Part shown: positions 25,102 through 33,861 of the stretch, piece after piece
Layout: each line of letters opens with the position of its first letter
Numbering within the stretch: position 1 is the stretch's first letter
Source of the DNA: Gammaproteobacteria bacterium
GTDB lineage: Bacteria > Pseudomonadota > Gammaproteobacteria > JAKBBU01
Reading direction: 5' to 3'
NCBI GenBank assembly: GCA_021773195.1
Contig: JAJFKN010000045.1
Location: 1 to 34,809, forward strand
Length of the DNA: 34,809 nt
The notes under the pieces: model-generated
The model's database searches: none
The model's input: the letters and a program-made list of their open reading frames with translations, nothing else
Told to the model about the DNA's origin: nothing
Position numbers and translations under genes: made by a program

Positions 25102-25148
25102 GCCCATACCCTATTGATCCCTTTTTCGATCCATGTCAGCATAATCCT

Positions 25149-25919
25149 ATGTTACACATTAAACCAATCCCTGCCTTCCATGACAATTATATTTGGTGTC
25201 TAGTGGATGATACTAGTAGTCATTGCCTAATTGTTGATCCTGGTGATGCGAACCCCGTCATTCAAACCCTAGAAAAAGAAGGCCTGCTGCTTCAAGGCAT
25301 TCTTCTTACCCATCATCACCATGATCATGTGGGTGGCGTAGAAGCCCTTTTAAAGCAATATCCCGCCATGGTCTACGGTCCCGCTAGGGATGGCATAGCG
25401 GGCATGCTTAACCATCATTTAGTGGAAGGTGATATCTTCCAAATCATGGGGCTGGATTTTCACGTCATGGAAATCCCTGGTCATACCTTGGGACATATTG
25501 CTTATTTTAGTGAAGGCATGCTCTTTTGTGGCGACACCCTCTTTCTTGCCGGGTGTGGGCGACTGTTCGAAGGGACGGCTGAACAAATGCAAGACTCTTT
25601 GAACAAAATCACGTCACTGGTTGATGATACTCAAGTTTATTGTGGTCATGAGTATACCGAAAATAATTTAAAATTTGCTCAGTTGGTAGAACCTGATAAT
25701 AAAAACATACAGACACGTCTGGTACAGGTACGCCAGCAACGTGAAAAGAATTTACCCACTGTACCTGGGTTACTGTCATTAGAGAAAGAAACTAATCCTT
25801 TTTTACGTTGCCATCTACCCCAAGTAAAACGGGCGGCGGAAGCTCATTCCGGTGAAAAGTTAAACAAGTCCGTGGATGTTTTTCGTATCCTTCGCCAATG
25901 GAAAGATCATACTTCTTGA
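25149..25919 (+). CDS. gloB: Hydroxyacylglutathione hydrolase (glyoxalase II)
   Basis: 256 residues from ATG 25149, against 251 in E. coli GloB. An upstream open frame extends to 24972, but it runs antisense through yafS and gives no family residues; MLHIKPIPAFHDNYIW is the standard beginning. The metallo-beta-lactamase motif THHHHDHVGG is at 54-63, followed by GHTLGHIAY, FCGDTLFLAGCGRLFEG and VYCGHEYTENNL, so both metal sites are complete. GloB hydrolyses S-lactoylglutathione, the second step of methylglyoxal detoxification. No clear Shine-Dalgarno is seen. mltD follows after 31 bases. Confidence 0.96.
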   Translation: MLHIKPIPAFHDNYIWCLVDDTSSHCLIVDPGDANPVIQTLEKEGLLLQGILLTHHHHDHVGGVEALLKQYPAMVYGPARDGIAGMLNHHLVEGDIFQIMGLDFHVMEIPGHTLGHIAYFSEGMLFCGDTLFLAGCGRLFEGTAEQMQDSLNKITSLVDDTQVYCGHEYTENNLKFAQLVEPDNKNIQTRLVQVRQQREKNLPTVPGLLSLEKETNPFLRCHLPQVKRAAEAHSGEKLNKSVDVFRILRQWKDHTS

Positions 25920-25950
25920 CCCCAAAAGATTCAGTCCTTACTATGCACCA

Positions 25951-27696
25951 ATGAGAACAACATTGCGGACCCATCCCATAAGAATTTTCCTGTTGCTGAT
26001 CCTGATTTTTATCTGTCCGGGTTTGGGCTCAGCTAATTATTTTGAAAAATTTGCATTAAGCCCACAAAATAAACTTGTGCATTCAGCCCCAACATCTAAT
26101 GATCTTTGGGCGCAACTACGGGATGGCATTGATATCCCTGAATCTTGGCAGAAACAACCGGCCGTTCAAAAAGAAATTGCTTGGTACATGAACCACCCCA
26201 AATATCTTTATGTCATGAGCAAACAAGCAGCGCCCTATCTCTACTATGTCTATCAACAAACCACACTACGAAAATTACCCGTGACCTTGGCTTTTTTACC
26301 TTTCATTGAGAGCGCTTATAATCCTTGTGCCGTTTCCACCCAAGGGGCGGCAGGTCTTTGGCAAATCATGTCTAGCACTGGCTCTGGCTTTGGCGTGAAG
26401 CAAGATTGGTGGTATGACGGACGTCATGATGTAGGTGCTAGCACGGGCGCTATGTTGGATTACTTGGCATATTTAAATAATTTCTTTAACCAAGATTGGT
26501 TGCTAGCCTTTGCCGCCTATGACGCCGGCGACGGCACGGTAAAAAGAGCCATGAAACACAATGAACGTTTAGGTAAACCTACAGATTTCTGGTCCCTGCA
26601 TTTACCCCATGAAACAGAATATTATGTACCTAAATTAGTAGCTTTAGCCATGATCGTGAAATACCCCAATCGCTACCCCATGAAACTCTACCCCATTAAA
26701 GCCGAACCTTACTTAGCACAAGTTAATCCTGGCTCACAAATTGATTTGACCACCGCGGCCAAATTAGCCCATATTTCACTCTCAGATTTATATCACTTAA
26801 ATCCAGGTTATAAACGTTGGGCGACGGACCCCAATGGGACCCAAAGCTTATTCATACCCACGGCTAATGTAGATGAGTTCGAAAGTAATTTGGCAAAACT
26901 ACCTAGAAGCAAACGAGTAACCTGGCAGCATTACAGGGTAAAACAAGGCGATGTATTAGGCACCATTGCCCATAATTTCCATACTTCCAGTGAAACCATT
27001 AGTAAAGTAAATCATTTGAAAAATGATAATTTACATATCGGCCAATCCCTCTTAATTCCTCAAAGTAAAAAAATACCCAAAGACATGCCCAGGGATTTAA
27101 ATGTACAGTGCCGGGCTGTTCATGTACCGAGTAAGCCAGGGCCTCGATTAATTCATTACAAAGTAAAGCATGGCGATAATCTATGGAGCCTATCCAATCG
27201 TTACCATATAAAACCCGCCGAAATACGCTTTTGGAACCACCTGGGATACCACCAAGACATACATAAAGGGCAACCCTTAACTTTATGGGTGAAACAAAAC
27301 CCAGAACATTTTATTTACCCTAACTATGCCCTCAGCACGTTTAATCATGAGGTACAGTCGGGTGATAGCCTTTATAGTATTGCTAAAAGATTTTCTACCA
27401 CAATGGATTTATTGAAAAAAGCCAATAACTTGTCAAAAGATATGATTAGGGTAGGACATGTTATTAAAGTACCAAAACATTATTCTTCAAATCTCCACTT
27501 GGATTTGAGCCCAGGCGTAAAAGGTCATGAGGACTATCAGCTCACCTATACAGTGAAAAAACACGATACCCTTTCACAAATCGCAGATTATTACAAAGTG
27601 AGCACTCATGAATTAGAAGCATGGAATCACATAACCCATAACACCATCAAGCCCCATGAGAAATTAATTATTTATACGAATAAGCCACCCTTATAA
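25951..27696 (+). CDS. mltD: Membrane-bound lytic murein transglycosylase D with four LysM repeats
   Basis: 581 residues from the preferred ATG 25951, which directly begins a signal peptide (RTHPIRIFLLLILIFICPGLGSA); upstream in-frame starts would overlap gloB. The SLT domain is at ~100-215 with catalytic Glu120 in LPFIESAYNP, then GAAGLWQIM and the MltD-type segment LPHETEYYVPKL. Four LysM repeats follow at about 327-370, 402-446, 465-508 and 532-576; E. coli MltD has fewer and is 452 residues. There is no lipobox Cys at the cleavage site, so it may be periplasmic rather than a lipoprotein. It cleaves peptidoglycan glycan strands to 1,6-anhydro ends. The ribosome site is weak, and it is probably co-transcribed with gloB. 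Confidence 0.94.
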   Translation: MRTTLRTHPIRIFLLLILIFICPGLGSANYFEKFALSPQNKLVHSAPTSNDLWAQLRDGIDIPESWQKQPAVQKEIAWYMNHPKYLYVMSKQAAPYLYYVYQQTTLRKLPVTLAFLPFIESAYNPCAVSTQGAAGLWQIMSSTGSGFGVKQDWWYDGRHDVGASTGAMLDYLAYLNNFFNQDWLLAFAAYDAGDGTVKRAMKHNERLGKPTDFWSLHLPHETEYYVPKLVALAMIVKYPNRYPMKLYPIKAEPYLAQVNPGSQIDLTTAAKLAHISLSDLYHLNPGYKRWATDPNGTQSLFIPTANVDEFESNLAKLPRSKRVTWQHYRVKQGDVLGTIAHNFHTSSETISKVNHLKNDNLHIGQSLLIPQSKKIPKDMPRDLNVQCRAVHVPSKPGPRLIHYKVKHGDNLWSLSNRYHIKPAEIRFWNHLGYHQDIHKGQPLTLWVKQNPEHFIYPNYALSTFNHEVQSGDSLYSIAKRFSTTMDLLKKANNLSKDMIRVGHVIKVPKHYSSNLHLDLSPGVKGHEDYQLTYTVKKHDTLSQIADYYKVSTHELEAWNHITHNTIKPHEKLIIYTNKPPL

Positions 27697-27728
27697 ATAT
27701 GTTTTCATTAAGGCCCCATGACTTTTCG

Positions 27729-29720
27729 CTAATCATATAAAAAACATTTCGCCCAGTGTTCCTTGGAAAAACCGCTACTTTTTGGATATTTTTTTCTACA
27801 TTGTCCCATGGCATGAGGACAACGGGGATGAAAATGACAACCTTGAGGTGGGTTTGCTGGTGAAGGCAATTCGCCTTGGATTCCTTGAAATGCATGACGC
27901 TTCTCAATACTAGGCACAGCAGCTAATAAGCCTTGTGTATAGGGATGCTTTGCCCCTTCAAGGACTTGTGATATGGGCCCTTGCTCCACAACACGCCCCA
28001 AATACATGACCGCCACTTCATGAGCAAGATAAGCCACCACCGAGATATTATGCGTGATAAATAAATAGCTTAGTTGCAGTTCATCTTGTAAATCTCGCAA
28101 TAAATTTAGTATTTGTGCCTGCACTGAAACATCTAATGCACTGGTAGGTTCATCACAAATAATTAATTTAGGATCCACTGCCAAAGCTCGGGCTATACAA
28201 ATCCGCTGCCGTTGACCACCAGAAAATTCATGAGGATAACGTTGCAGACTATCTCGTGGCAAACCTACTTGGTCCAATAATTGTTGGATTCGTATCATAC
28301 GTTCTGGGCTATTCTTATAGCGTCTTTGTGCTTGCATTCCTTCAGCGATAATGGCTTCCACCATCATACGGGGATTTAATGAAGTAACAGGATCTTGAAA
28401 TATGAATTGCAGATCACCGCGTAGAGGTTTCAGTTGATTGTAAGATAAATCATTCAACACATATTCTTGATACTGAATATTACCTTCTGTGTTCGGCAGC
28501 AATTGTAAAATGGCCTTGCCTACGGTAGTTTTCCCACAACCTGACTCCCCCACTAAGGCTAACGTTCGCCCCGTTTTCAAGTGAAGAGAGACTCCATCAA
28601 CTGCTTTTACGTGCCCTATAGTGCGTTTAAGCAAGCCTTTTTTGATGGGGAAATACACTTTCAAATCTTTTGCGCTTAATAAATTCTCAGGGTCATTCGT
28701 CAGGCCATTACGTGCCTTTTGGTTGTCATCACTATCTAATTGCATAAAAAGATTTTTATAATGATCATCATAGATATGACAGCGTACTTTATGTTGAGCA
28801 TTGGGCCATTTAGGCAATATGTTACGACAAGTATCTTTCACATAAGGACAACGTGAAGCAAACCGGCATTTTTCAAAGACTTCTGTCAATGGCGGCACGA
28901 TGCCTTTGATAGTTGCCAAGGATTCATTGCGCTTATGAATGTTGGGCAAACTCTTAAATAGTTGCTGGCTATAGGGATGTAATGGATTTTTAAAGAAGTC
29001 GTCAGCGCTGCCCTCTTCGACAAGATGCCCGGCATACATAATGCCTACACGATGAGCCATTTGTGCTACTACAGCTAAGTCATGGGTTATCAATAAAATA
29101 CTCATACCTTTTTCGCGCTGTAAGTCTTGCATGAGCATTAAAATTTGAGCCTGGATGGTGACATCTAAGGCTGTGGTAGGCTCGTCGGCAATAAGAATAT
29201 CCGGCTCACCAGCCAGTGCCATGGCAATCATCATGCGTTGGCGCATACCGCCTGATAATTGATGGGGGTATTCATTGAGACGACGCTGAGCATCAGGAAT
29301 GCCTACTTTGACCATTAACTCAAGCATGCGTGCCTTGGGTCGGCTTAAACCAAGATGCAGACGCAATACTTCAGACATCTGCTGCCCAATGGTCATCACA
29401 GGGTTTAAGGATGACATGGGCTCTTGAAAAATCATGGCAATGGATTTACCACGCAAAGGTCGCATATCGGCTTCGGGCAATTGAAGCAGATCCCGCTGTT
29501 CATACAAAATCTCGCTATCACCCATAATCCATGCGTCATCTGGTAATAATTGCATAATAGCGCTAGCGGTTAATGATTTGCCACAACCCGACTCCCCTAG
29601 CAAAGCATAGGTTTCGCCGGGGCGAATGCTCAAATTTAGACCGTCCACGGCAGGAGAAACACCATTTGATGTCTCAAATCCGAGCTTGAGGTCTATAATA
29701 TCTAGTATGGAATCAGACAT
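27729..29720 (-). CDS. Peptide/nickel-type ABC transporter, fused double ATP-binding protein (DppD-DppF / YejF-GsiA type)
   Basis: A 663-residue fusion of two nucleotide-binding domains. The first has GESGCGKS (Walker A), [13 protein letters not shown] (signature) and [12 protein letters not shown] (Walker B); the second has [22 protein letters not shown] and [12 protein letters not shown]. Each is followed by an oligopeptide-type C-terminal segment with a Cys cluster ([14 protein letters not shown] and [14 protein letters not shown], each with one more Cys), which in related DppD proteins holds an iron-sulfur cluster. Such proteins power import of peptides, glutathione or metals. No permease or binding protein is in the window, so the partner genes must lie elsewhere. 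Convergent with mltD; divergent from ydbH. Confidence 0.92.
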   Translation of the reverse strand: MSDSILDIIDLKLGFETSNGVSPAVDGLNLSIRPGETYALLGESGCGKSLTASAIMQLLPDDAWIMGDSEILYEQRDLLQLPEADMRPLRGKSIAMIFQEPMSSLNPVMTIGQQMSEVLRLHLGLSRPKARMLELMVKVGIPDAQRRLNEYPHQLSGGMRQRMMIAMALAGEPDILIADEPTTALDVTIQAQILMLMQDLQREKGMSILLITHDLAVVAQMAHRVGIMYAGHLVEEGSADDFFKNPLHPYSQQLFKSLPNIHKRNESLATIKGIVPPLTEVFEKCRFASRCPYVKDTCRNILPKWPNAQHKVRCHIYDDHYKNLFMQLDSDDNQKARNGLTNDPENLLSAKDLKVYFPIKKGLLKRTIGHVKAVDGVSLHLKTGRTLALVGESGCGKTTVGKAILQLLPNTEGNIQYQEYVLNDLSYNQLKPLRGDLQFIFQDPVTSLNPRMMVEAIIAEGMQAQRRYKNSPERMIRIQQLLDQVGLPRDSLQRYPHEFSGGQRQRICIARALAVDPKLIICDEPTSALDVSVQAQILNLLRDLQDELQLSYLFITHNISVVAYLAHEVAVMYLGRVVEQGPISQVLEGAKHPYTQGLLAAVPSIEKRHAFQGIQGELPSPANPPQGCHFHPRCPHAMGQCRKKYPKSSGFSKEHWAKCFLYD

Positions 29721-29798
29721 GTAACTTCACTCACCGTTTCTGGGTTGAGTGTAGTTTGGCGGCCCCCTGATGGCAAGCAGACACAGAGGAAATTGTTC

Positions 29799-31934
29799 TT
29801 GAGAAATGTAAAAATAAAATGGAAAATATTTTTATATAGCATGCTATTTCTTGGCTTGCTCATCGCTCTATTCCCTTATTTACTAGAAAAAAGCATTGTT
29901 TTTTACTTAAGGCATGCGGGTTACGTTAGTTCACAAATAGAAATTCAATATGTCGCGCGCAATACCTTGCGTTTCACCGATATCCATTTTGAAACCACCC
30001 GAGATGATAATGTAAAAATAGAAATAGACACGCCTGCTATTGACGTCCGCTATAGTCTTTTATCTTTGCTTGAAGGTCGCGTAAAAAATATAACAATACC
30101 TCGTTTTGTGGTCAATGTGCGGTTGCCTGATGTAAAAACGGCAGAAGCCATTGAAAAAGACATTGTTCGTTACAAGGCTAATTACTTGCCTTTTAATCAC
30201 ATTAATATCGATAAATTTGCCCTCGCCATCCATTACCCCCATAAGCCACCAACCCTTGTTACGGGAAAAATTGCTCTTAAACGTTATGGCAATAATAAAT
30301 TACAAAGTAATAGCCATATAGAAATGGTTTCGCCCTACATTGCAGAATTGAATTTAAAAGAAATGACCACTTTCAATAAAGATTCCATCCATGCGGTAAT
30401 AAACCCCAAGTCTTATTTAATCTTCTATCAACCTCGCCTAGGTGAGGCACTGTTTAAAGAATTAAAAGTAGATTTCTTACTTTCGGATTTATCCATTAGC
30501 TACAAAGACCCAAAGAACCCTATATATGCAACAAAAATGAACTTCAAAATTAATCCAACCAATTTTCATAACCCCGTAATTCCCGGTTCACTGGGTGAAG
30601 TTAACTGCAAATTCAACAGCCAATGGAGTCCTGCGAAAAACCGTTCCAGCTACAAATTCAAAGGTTTGGTCAGTTTTATAAGTCTGCCTAGTTTAGGCAT
30701 GAGTATGAGTGGATTAAAATTAAATGTGGAAGAATTAAAATTATTAAAAAACCAATGGTCTCTCAATGGAAATTACAATATCGATAAAATTGATATATCA
30801 GGTAATAATATTGAACTACCTACTCAAATTCACGGGAAGTTCGTGTCCGACCCCACGGGCGCAAAAGGCATTTTTCAAATCCAGCAAAAAGACCACCGTA
30901 TTATTGGTCAAGGGGAATGGGGTCAGGATTTCATTCAACGACAAGGAAAATTATTATATCAACTGCAAACTCAGGATTTTTCTTCTGATCCAGCTAATTT
31001 AAACCAAGTTTTTCCATTGCTCTGGCATAGTACAGTAGTGACACACGGTCGTCTACGCTCATTGGGTAAAATTACTTGGAAAAGATTAGGCGATACATTA
31101 AACATTAATAGCCAATTCAATATTCAAGCCTTAGATGTGGATGGTGAAGTTGGTTCATTAAAATTTTCAGGTCTTAACACTGACATGAAATTTACGCAAT
31201 TTTATCCTCTAAAAAGCTTACCGAATCAAAAAATAAAAATTAAAAAAATTGAAAAAGGTATAAATGTAAATAATGTCCTGGCCACCGTTCATGTGGAACA
31301 AGAGAAAGGCTTACAATCTCGCTTGCGATTGGATAACATTAGCGCCGACTTTGCTGGGGGACGCTTAGGTATTGATCAGATTACTCTTGACCCTGATGAA
31401 AATATACGTCGATATACTATTGTGTTAAATAAATTAAAACTTGGTGAGTTATTGAAATTCTTCACCGTGAAAAACTTAACAGGTACAGGCGTCTTATCTG
31501 GGGATTTACCCATTGTTATGACACGTGATGGGATTAATATTGATAATGGTTTCATTGCATCGACTCCTGAAGGTGGAGTGATTCGTTACACACCCAAAGA
31601 CATGCCTGATATAGTGAAGATTGAAGGTCAGAAGGAAGATCTAGTAAAAGATGCTTTGGCCAATATTCATTATCAAGATTTGAAAATTCACTTAAACCAT
31701 ACGCCGGATAAAACTCATTTAATCTTGCGATTCCGTGGTTTTAATCCCGATGTGATATCCGGGATTCCTATTCTCATCAATCTAAACTTAGTTGGCCGCA
31801 TAGACGCTCTCTACGCTTCTGGCGTTGTCGCTCGGGATTTAGAGCGCTCCTTGCAAGGTGGTATTCGTTCTACGCGCAAAAACCCTTTAATTATCAACAA
31901 AACCGTTAAAGTTAAGTCTGTTAAGACCGATTAA
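29799..31934 (+). CDS. ydbH: YdbH-family AsmA-like intermembrane phospholipid transport protein
   Basis: About 711 residues. No in-frame ATG precedes residue ~15 of this version; the TTG at 29799 has AGAGGA 8 bases upstream and is the best start, while TTG 29745 and 29793 have poorer spacing. A single membrane anchor (WKIFLYSMLFLGLLIALFPY) lies near the N-terminus; the remainder is a long beta-rich AsmA-like repeat protein ending in the RSLQGGIRSTRK region. With YhdP and TamB, YdbH forms the redundant set moving phospholipids from inner to outer membrane in E. coli. The downstream ynbE and ydbL confirm the identification. It is divergent from the ABC gene. Confidence 0.88.
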   Translation: MRNVKIKWKIFLYSMLFLGLLIALFPYLLEKSIVFYLRHAGYVSSQIEIQYVARNTLRFTDIHFETTRDDNVKIEIDTPAIDVRYSLLSLLEGRVKNITIPRFVVNVRLPDVKTAEAIEKDIVRYKANYLPFNHINIDKFALAIHYPHKPPTLVTGKIALKRYGNNKLQSNSHIEMVSPYIAELNLKEMTTFNKDSIHAVINPKSYLIFYQPRLGEALFKELKVDFLLSDLSISYKDPKNPIYATKMNFKINPTNFHNPVIPGSLGEVNCKFNSQWSPAKNRSSYKFKGLVSFISLPSLGMSMSGLKLNVEELKLLKNQWSLNGNYNIDKIDISGNNIELPTQIHGKFVSDPTGAKGIFQIQQKDHRIIGQGEWGQDFIQRQGKLLYQLQTQDFSSDPANLNQVFPLLWHSTVVTHGRLRSLGKITWKRLGDTLNINSQFNIQALDVDGEVGSLKFSGLNTDMKFTQFYPLKSLPNQKIKIKKIEKGINVNNVLATVHVEQEKGLQSRLRLDNISADFAGGRLGIDQITLDPDENIRRYTIVLNKLKLGELLKFFTVKNLTGTGVLSGDLPIVMTRDGINIDNGFIASTPEGGVIRYTPKDMPDIVKIEGQKEDLVKDALANIHYQDLKIHLNHTPDKTHLILRFRGFNPDVISGIPILINLNLVGRIDALYASGVVARDLERSLQGGIRSTRKNPLIINKTVKVKSVKTD

Positions 31935-31959
31935 CTCTATATAGGGAAAAAGTCTTAAC
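31920..31959 (+). repeat. Inverted repeat between ydbH and ynbE
   Basis: GTTAAGAC (31920-31927) and GTCTTAAC (31952-31959) are perfect 8-bp inverted copies around a 24-base loop; the left arm overlaps the ydbH stop region. A smaller ATTGT/ACAAT hairpin follows at 31961-31976. They could tune expression of ynbE relative to ydbH. Neither looks like a classic terminator. Confidence 0.35.
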
Positions 31960-32008
31960 CATTGTTTTCGGACAATTGTATTTATAAACAAGGGCTTAGA
32001 GGTATGCT

Positions 32009-32191
32009 ATGGGGATCAAAATCGCCCTCTTACTCATCATAATGGGGCTTACATCAGCCTGTACGGTGCAATTAAAAGCGCCGGAGAAGCCTATTACCAT
32101 TAACCTCAATGTTACTGTGGAGCATGAGTTAGAATTGCAAGTATCTAACGATGTGAATGAACTCTTTGATGATAACCCCGACTTATTTTGA
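32009..32191 (+). CDS. ynbE: YnbE-family small outer-membrane lipoprotein
   Basis: A 60-residue lipoprotein. The hydrophobic signal is followed by the lipobox LTSAC with Cys18; Thr at +2 predicts outer-membrane sorting. The mature part is short, with beta-like ITINLNVTVEHELELQV, as in E. coli YnbE (61 aa). YnbE oligomers are proposed to extend the YdbH bridge to the outer membrane. AGAGG lies 9 bases before the ATG. It sits between ydbH and ydbL in the conserved order. Confidence 0.9.
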   Translation: MGIKIALLLIIMGLTSACTVQLKAPEKPITINLNVTVEHELELQVSNDVNELFDDNPDLF

Positions 32192-32209
32192 TGTAAGGAT
32201 GAAAACCCC

Positions 32210-32533
32210 ATGAAATGGCTTACTTTACTCATATTCCTCCTTGCCTTAAGCTTTACACAAGCCTATGCTATTGATATACATCAAGCTAAAAATCAAGGCT
32301 TAATTGGCGAACAAGCCAATGGCTATTTGGGTCTCGTAAAAAATGATTCGTCTCAAGACGTGAAGCAAATAGTGGAAGATGTTAACGCCAAACGCAAACA
32401 AAAATACAAAGAAATAGCCGAGAAAAACCAAACCAACCTAGAAGAAGTACAATCCATTGCCGGTAATATCGCCATGACTAAGACTAAACCAGGAAATTAT
32501 TACAAAGATCAGGGTAAGTGGGTCAAAAAATAG
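32210..32533 (+). CDS. ydbL: YdbL-family periplasmic protein (DUF1318)
   Basis: A 107-residue secreted protein; E. coli YdbL has 108. The signal peptide ends at about residue 20 (FTQAYA). The mature protein has the family segment KNQGLIGEQANGYLG near 28-42, then a charged helix with VEDVNAKRKQKYKEIAEKN, and ends GKWVKK. YdbL is reported to regulate the YdbH-YnbE bridge, acting as a chaperone against runaway YnbE multimers. AAGGA lies 12 bases upstream, and ynbE ends 18 bases before it. Confidence 0.92.
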   Translation: MKWLTLLIFLLALSFTQAYAIDIHQAKNQGLIGEQANGYLGLVKNDSSQDVKQIVEDVNAKRKQKYKEIAEKNQTNLEEVQSIAGNIAMTKTKPGNYYKDQGKWVKK

Positions 32534-32535
32534 CC

Positions 32536-32554
32536 GCCTTGTTTCCAGGCTTTT
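32536..32554 (+). terminator. Weak terminator after ydbL
   Basis: GCCT (32536-32539) and AGGC (32547-32550) form a short 4-bp stem with a 7-base loop, followed at once by TTTT. It is the only hairpin here with a T-tract, but the stem is very short. Confidence 0.3.
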
Positions 32555-32602
32555 ACTCCGTCATACTACGCGCCATAACAACCATATCAGTGGCGTACCC
32601 CC

Positions 32603-33847
32603 ATGGAAAAAAACTCACTTTCCCCCCTGGGCTATTTTATCTGCCTCTTAGGTGCCCTCTATTATTTCTATGAAACCCTCCTAGAAATGGCCCCTACAGC
32701 CATGGTGCAACCCCTGATGGCCAGCTTTCACAGCACAGCCGTAGAAGTGGGATTTCTCGATACCGCCTATTTTGTCACTTATGCCCTCTTGCAAATCCCC
32801 GGTGGTGCACTGCTAGATCGCTTTGGAGCAAAAAGATTAATGCCCATAGCTGCTAGCTTCTGTTGTCTTGGATTATTTTTCTTTGCCCATACTCACAGCT
32901 ATACTATCGCTATTTTCGCCCGCCTATTAACAGGGTTAGGTGGCGCCTTTGGTCTAATGGGTGCGATGTACATCGTTTCACAATGGGTGCCTAATCGACG
33001 CTTAACCTTTTTCCTTGGAATGACCATCACCATTGGACTTTCAGGCGGATTATTACAAGCACCTACACAGTGGTTAGTGAGCCAGGAAGGTTGGCGTTAC
33101 ACCATGAACTTCATAGCCACCTTAGGTGCTGTTATGGCAGTCTTGATGTTTTTCATTATTAAAGATAACAACCCAATTCAAGATAGAATGCCCTTATGGC
33201 GTAACCTCTGGGTAAAATTAAAGGGCGCCATAGGTCAGGGTCAAATTTGGCCCATTGCACTTTATGGTGCGCTTATCTACGTCCCTACGGGCACCCTTGG
33301 AGCCCTCTGGGGCATTGAATTTTTTAAAGCATATTACCCTCATTATGGCGCAACCCATGCAGCCAATATTAATGCCATGATCTTCCTCGGCTGGCTATTG
33401 GGAGCCCCCTTAGCCGGGTTATTAGCTGATTATTTCCAACGACGCAGGGCTGTGATCATCATTGGCGCAACTGGCGCTTTGCTTTGTCTCTTGACTATGG
33501 GATTAACCACCAATATTCCTCTAGGGTTGATGTACAGCGTTGTATTATTACTAGGACTTTTTTCCAGTTGCAGTGGGATTACTTTTGCTTTGGCATGCCA
33601 AGTTTCAGCAGAAGGTTCTTCAGGCAGTGCCATCGGCTTCACAAATATGATGGCCATTATTCCCAGTATCGCTCTTTCACCCTTATTTGGTTGCATATTG
33701 GATTATTATTGGCGCGGCGCTATAAGTAACGGCGCACATGTTTACAGCTTAAGCGCCTATCAGCGAGCCATGACTTTAGAATATTTTGCAGTGGCCTTAG
33801 CGTTACTGTTAGCCTTTTTCTATATTAAAGAACCCAGCGTCCCCTAA
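32603..33847 (+). CDS. Major facilitator superfamily transporter
   Basis: A 414-residue protein with about 12 hydrophobic spans. The MFS motif A is GGALLDRFGAKRLM near residues 73-86, and a second copy-like loop LAGLLADYFQRRRAVII lies after the central cytosolic loop (about 190-210), as expected for the two six-helix halves. FARLLTGLGGAFGLMGAMYIVSQW fits helix 4-5. MFS proteins with this look are common in Legionellales, including amino-acid and siderophore transporters, but the substrate cannot be told from sequence. It follows ydbL by 69 bases on the same strand and converges with the HEPN-like gene. Confidence 0.9.
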   Translation: MEKNSLSPLGYFICLLGALYYFYETLLEMAPTAMVQPLMASFHSTAVEVGFLDTAYFVTYALLQIPGGALLDRFGAKRLMPIAASFCCLGLFFFAHTHSYTIAIFARLLTGLGGAFGLMGAMYIVSQWVPNRRLTFFLGMTITIGLSGGLLQAPTQWLVSQEGWRYTMNFIATLGAVMAVLMFFIIKDNNPIQDRMPLWRNLWVKLKGAIGQGQIWPIALYGALIYVPTGTLGALWGIEFFKAYYPHYGATHAANINAMIFLGWLLGAPLAGLLADYFQRRRAVIIIGATGALLCLLTMGLTTNIPLGLMYSVVLLLGLFSSCSGITFALACQVSAEGSSGSAIGFTNMMAIIPSIALSPLFGCILDYYWRGAISNGAHVYSLSAYQRAMTLEYFAVALALLLAFFYIKEPSVP

Positions 33848-33861
33848 CATAAACAAGCTTA

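Noticed and set aside
24972..25148. Upstream in-frame extension of gloB
   Set aside because: It runs antisense through yafS and adds 59 residues with no match to glyoxalase II; ATG 25149 gives the standard N-terminus.
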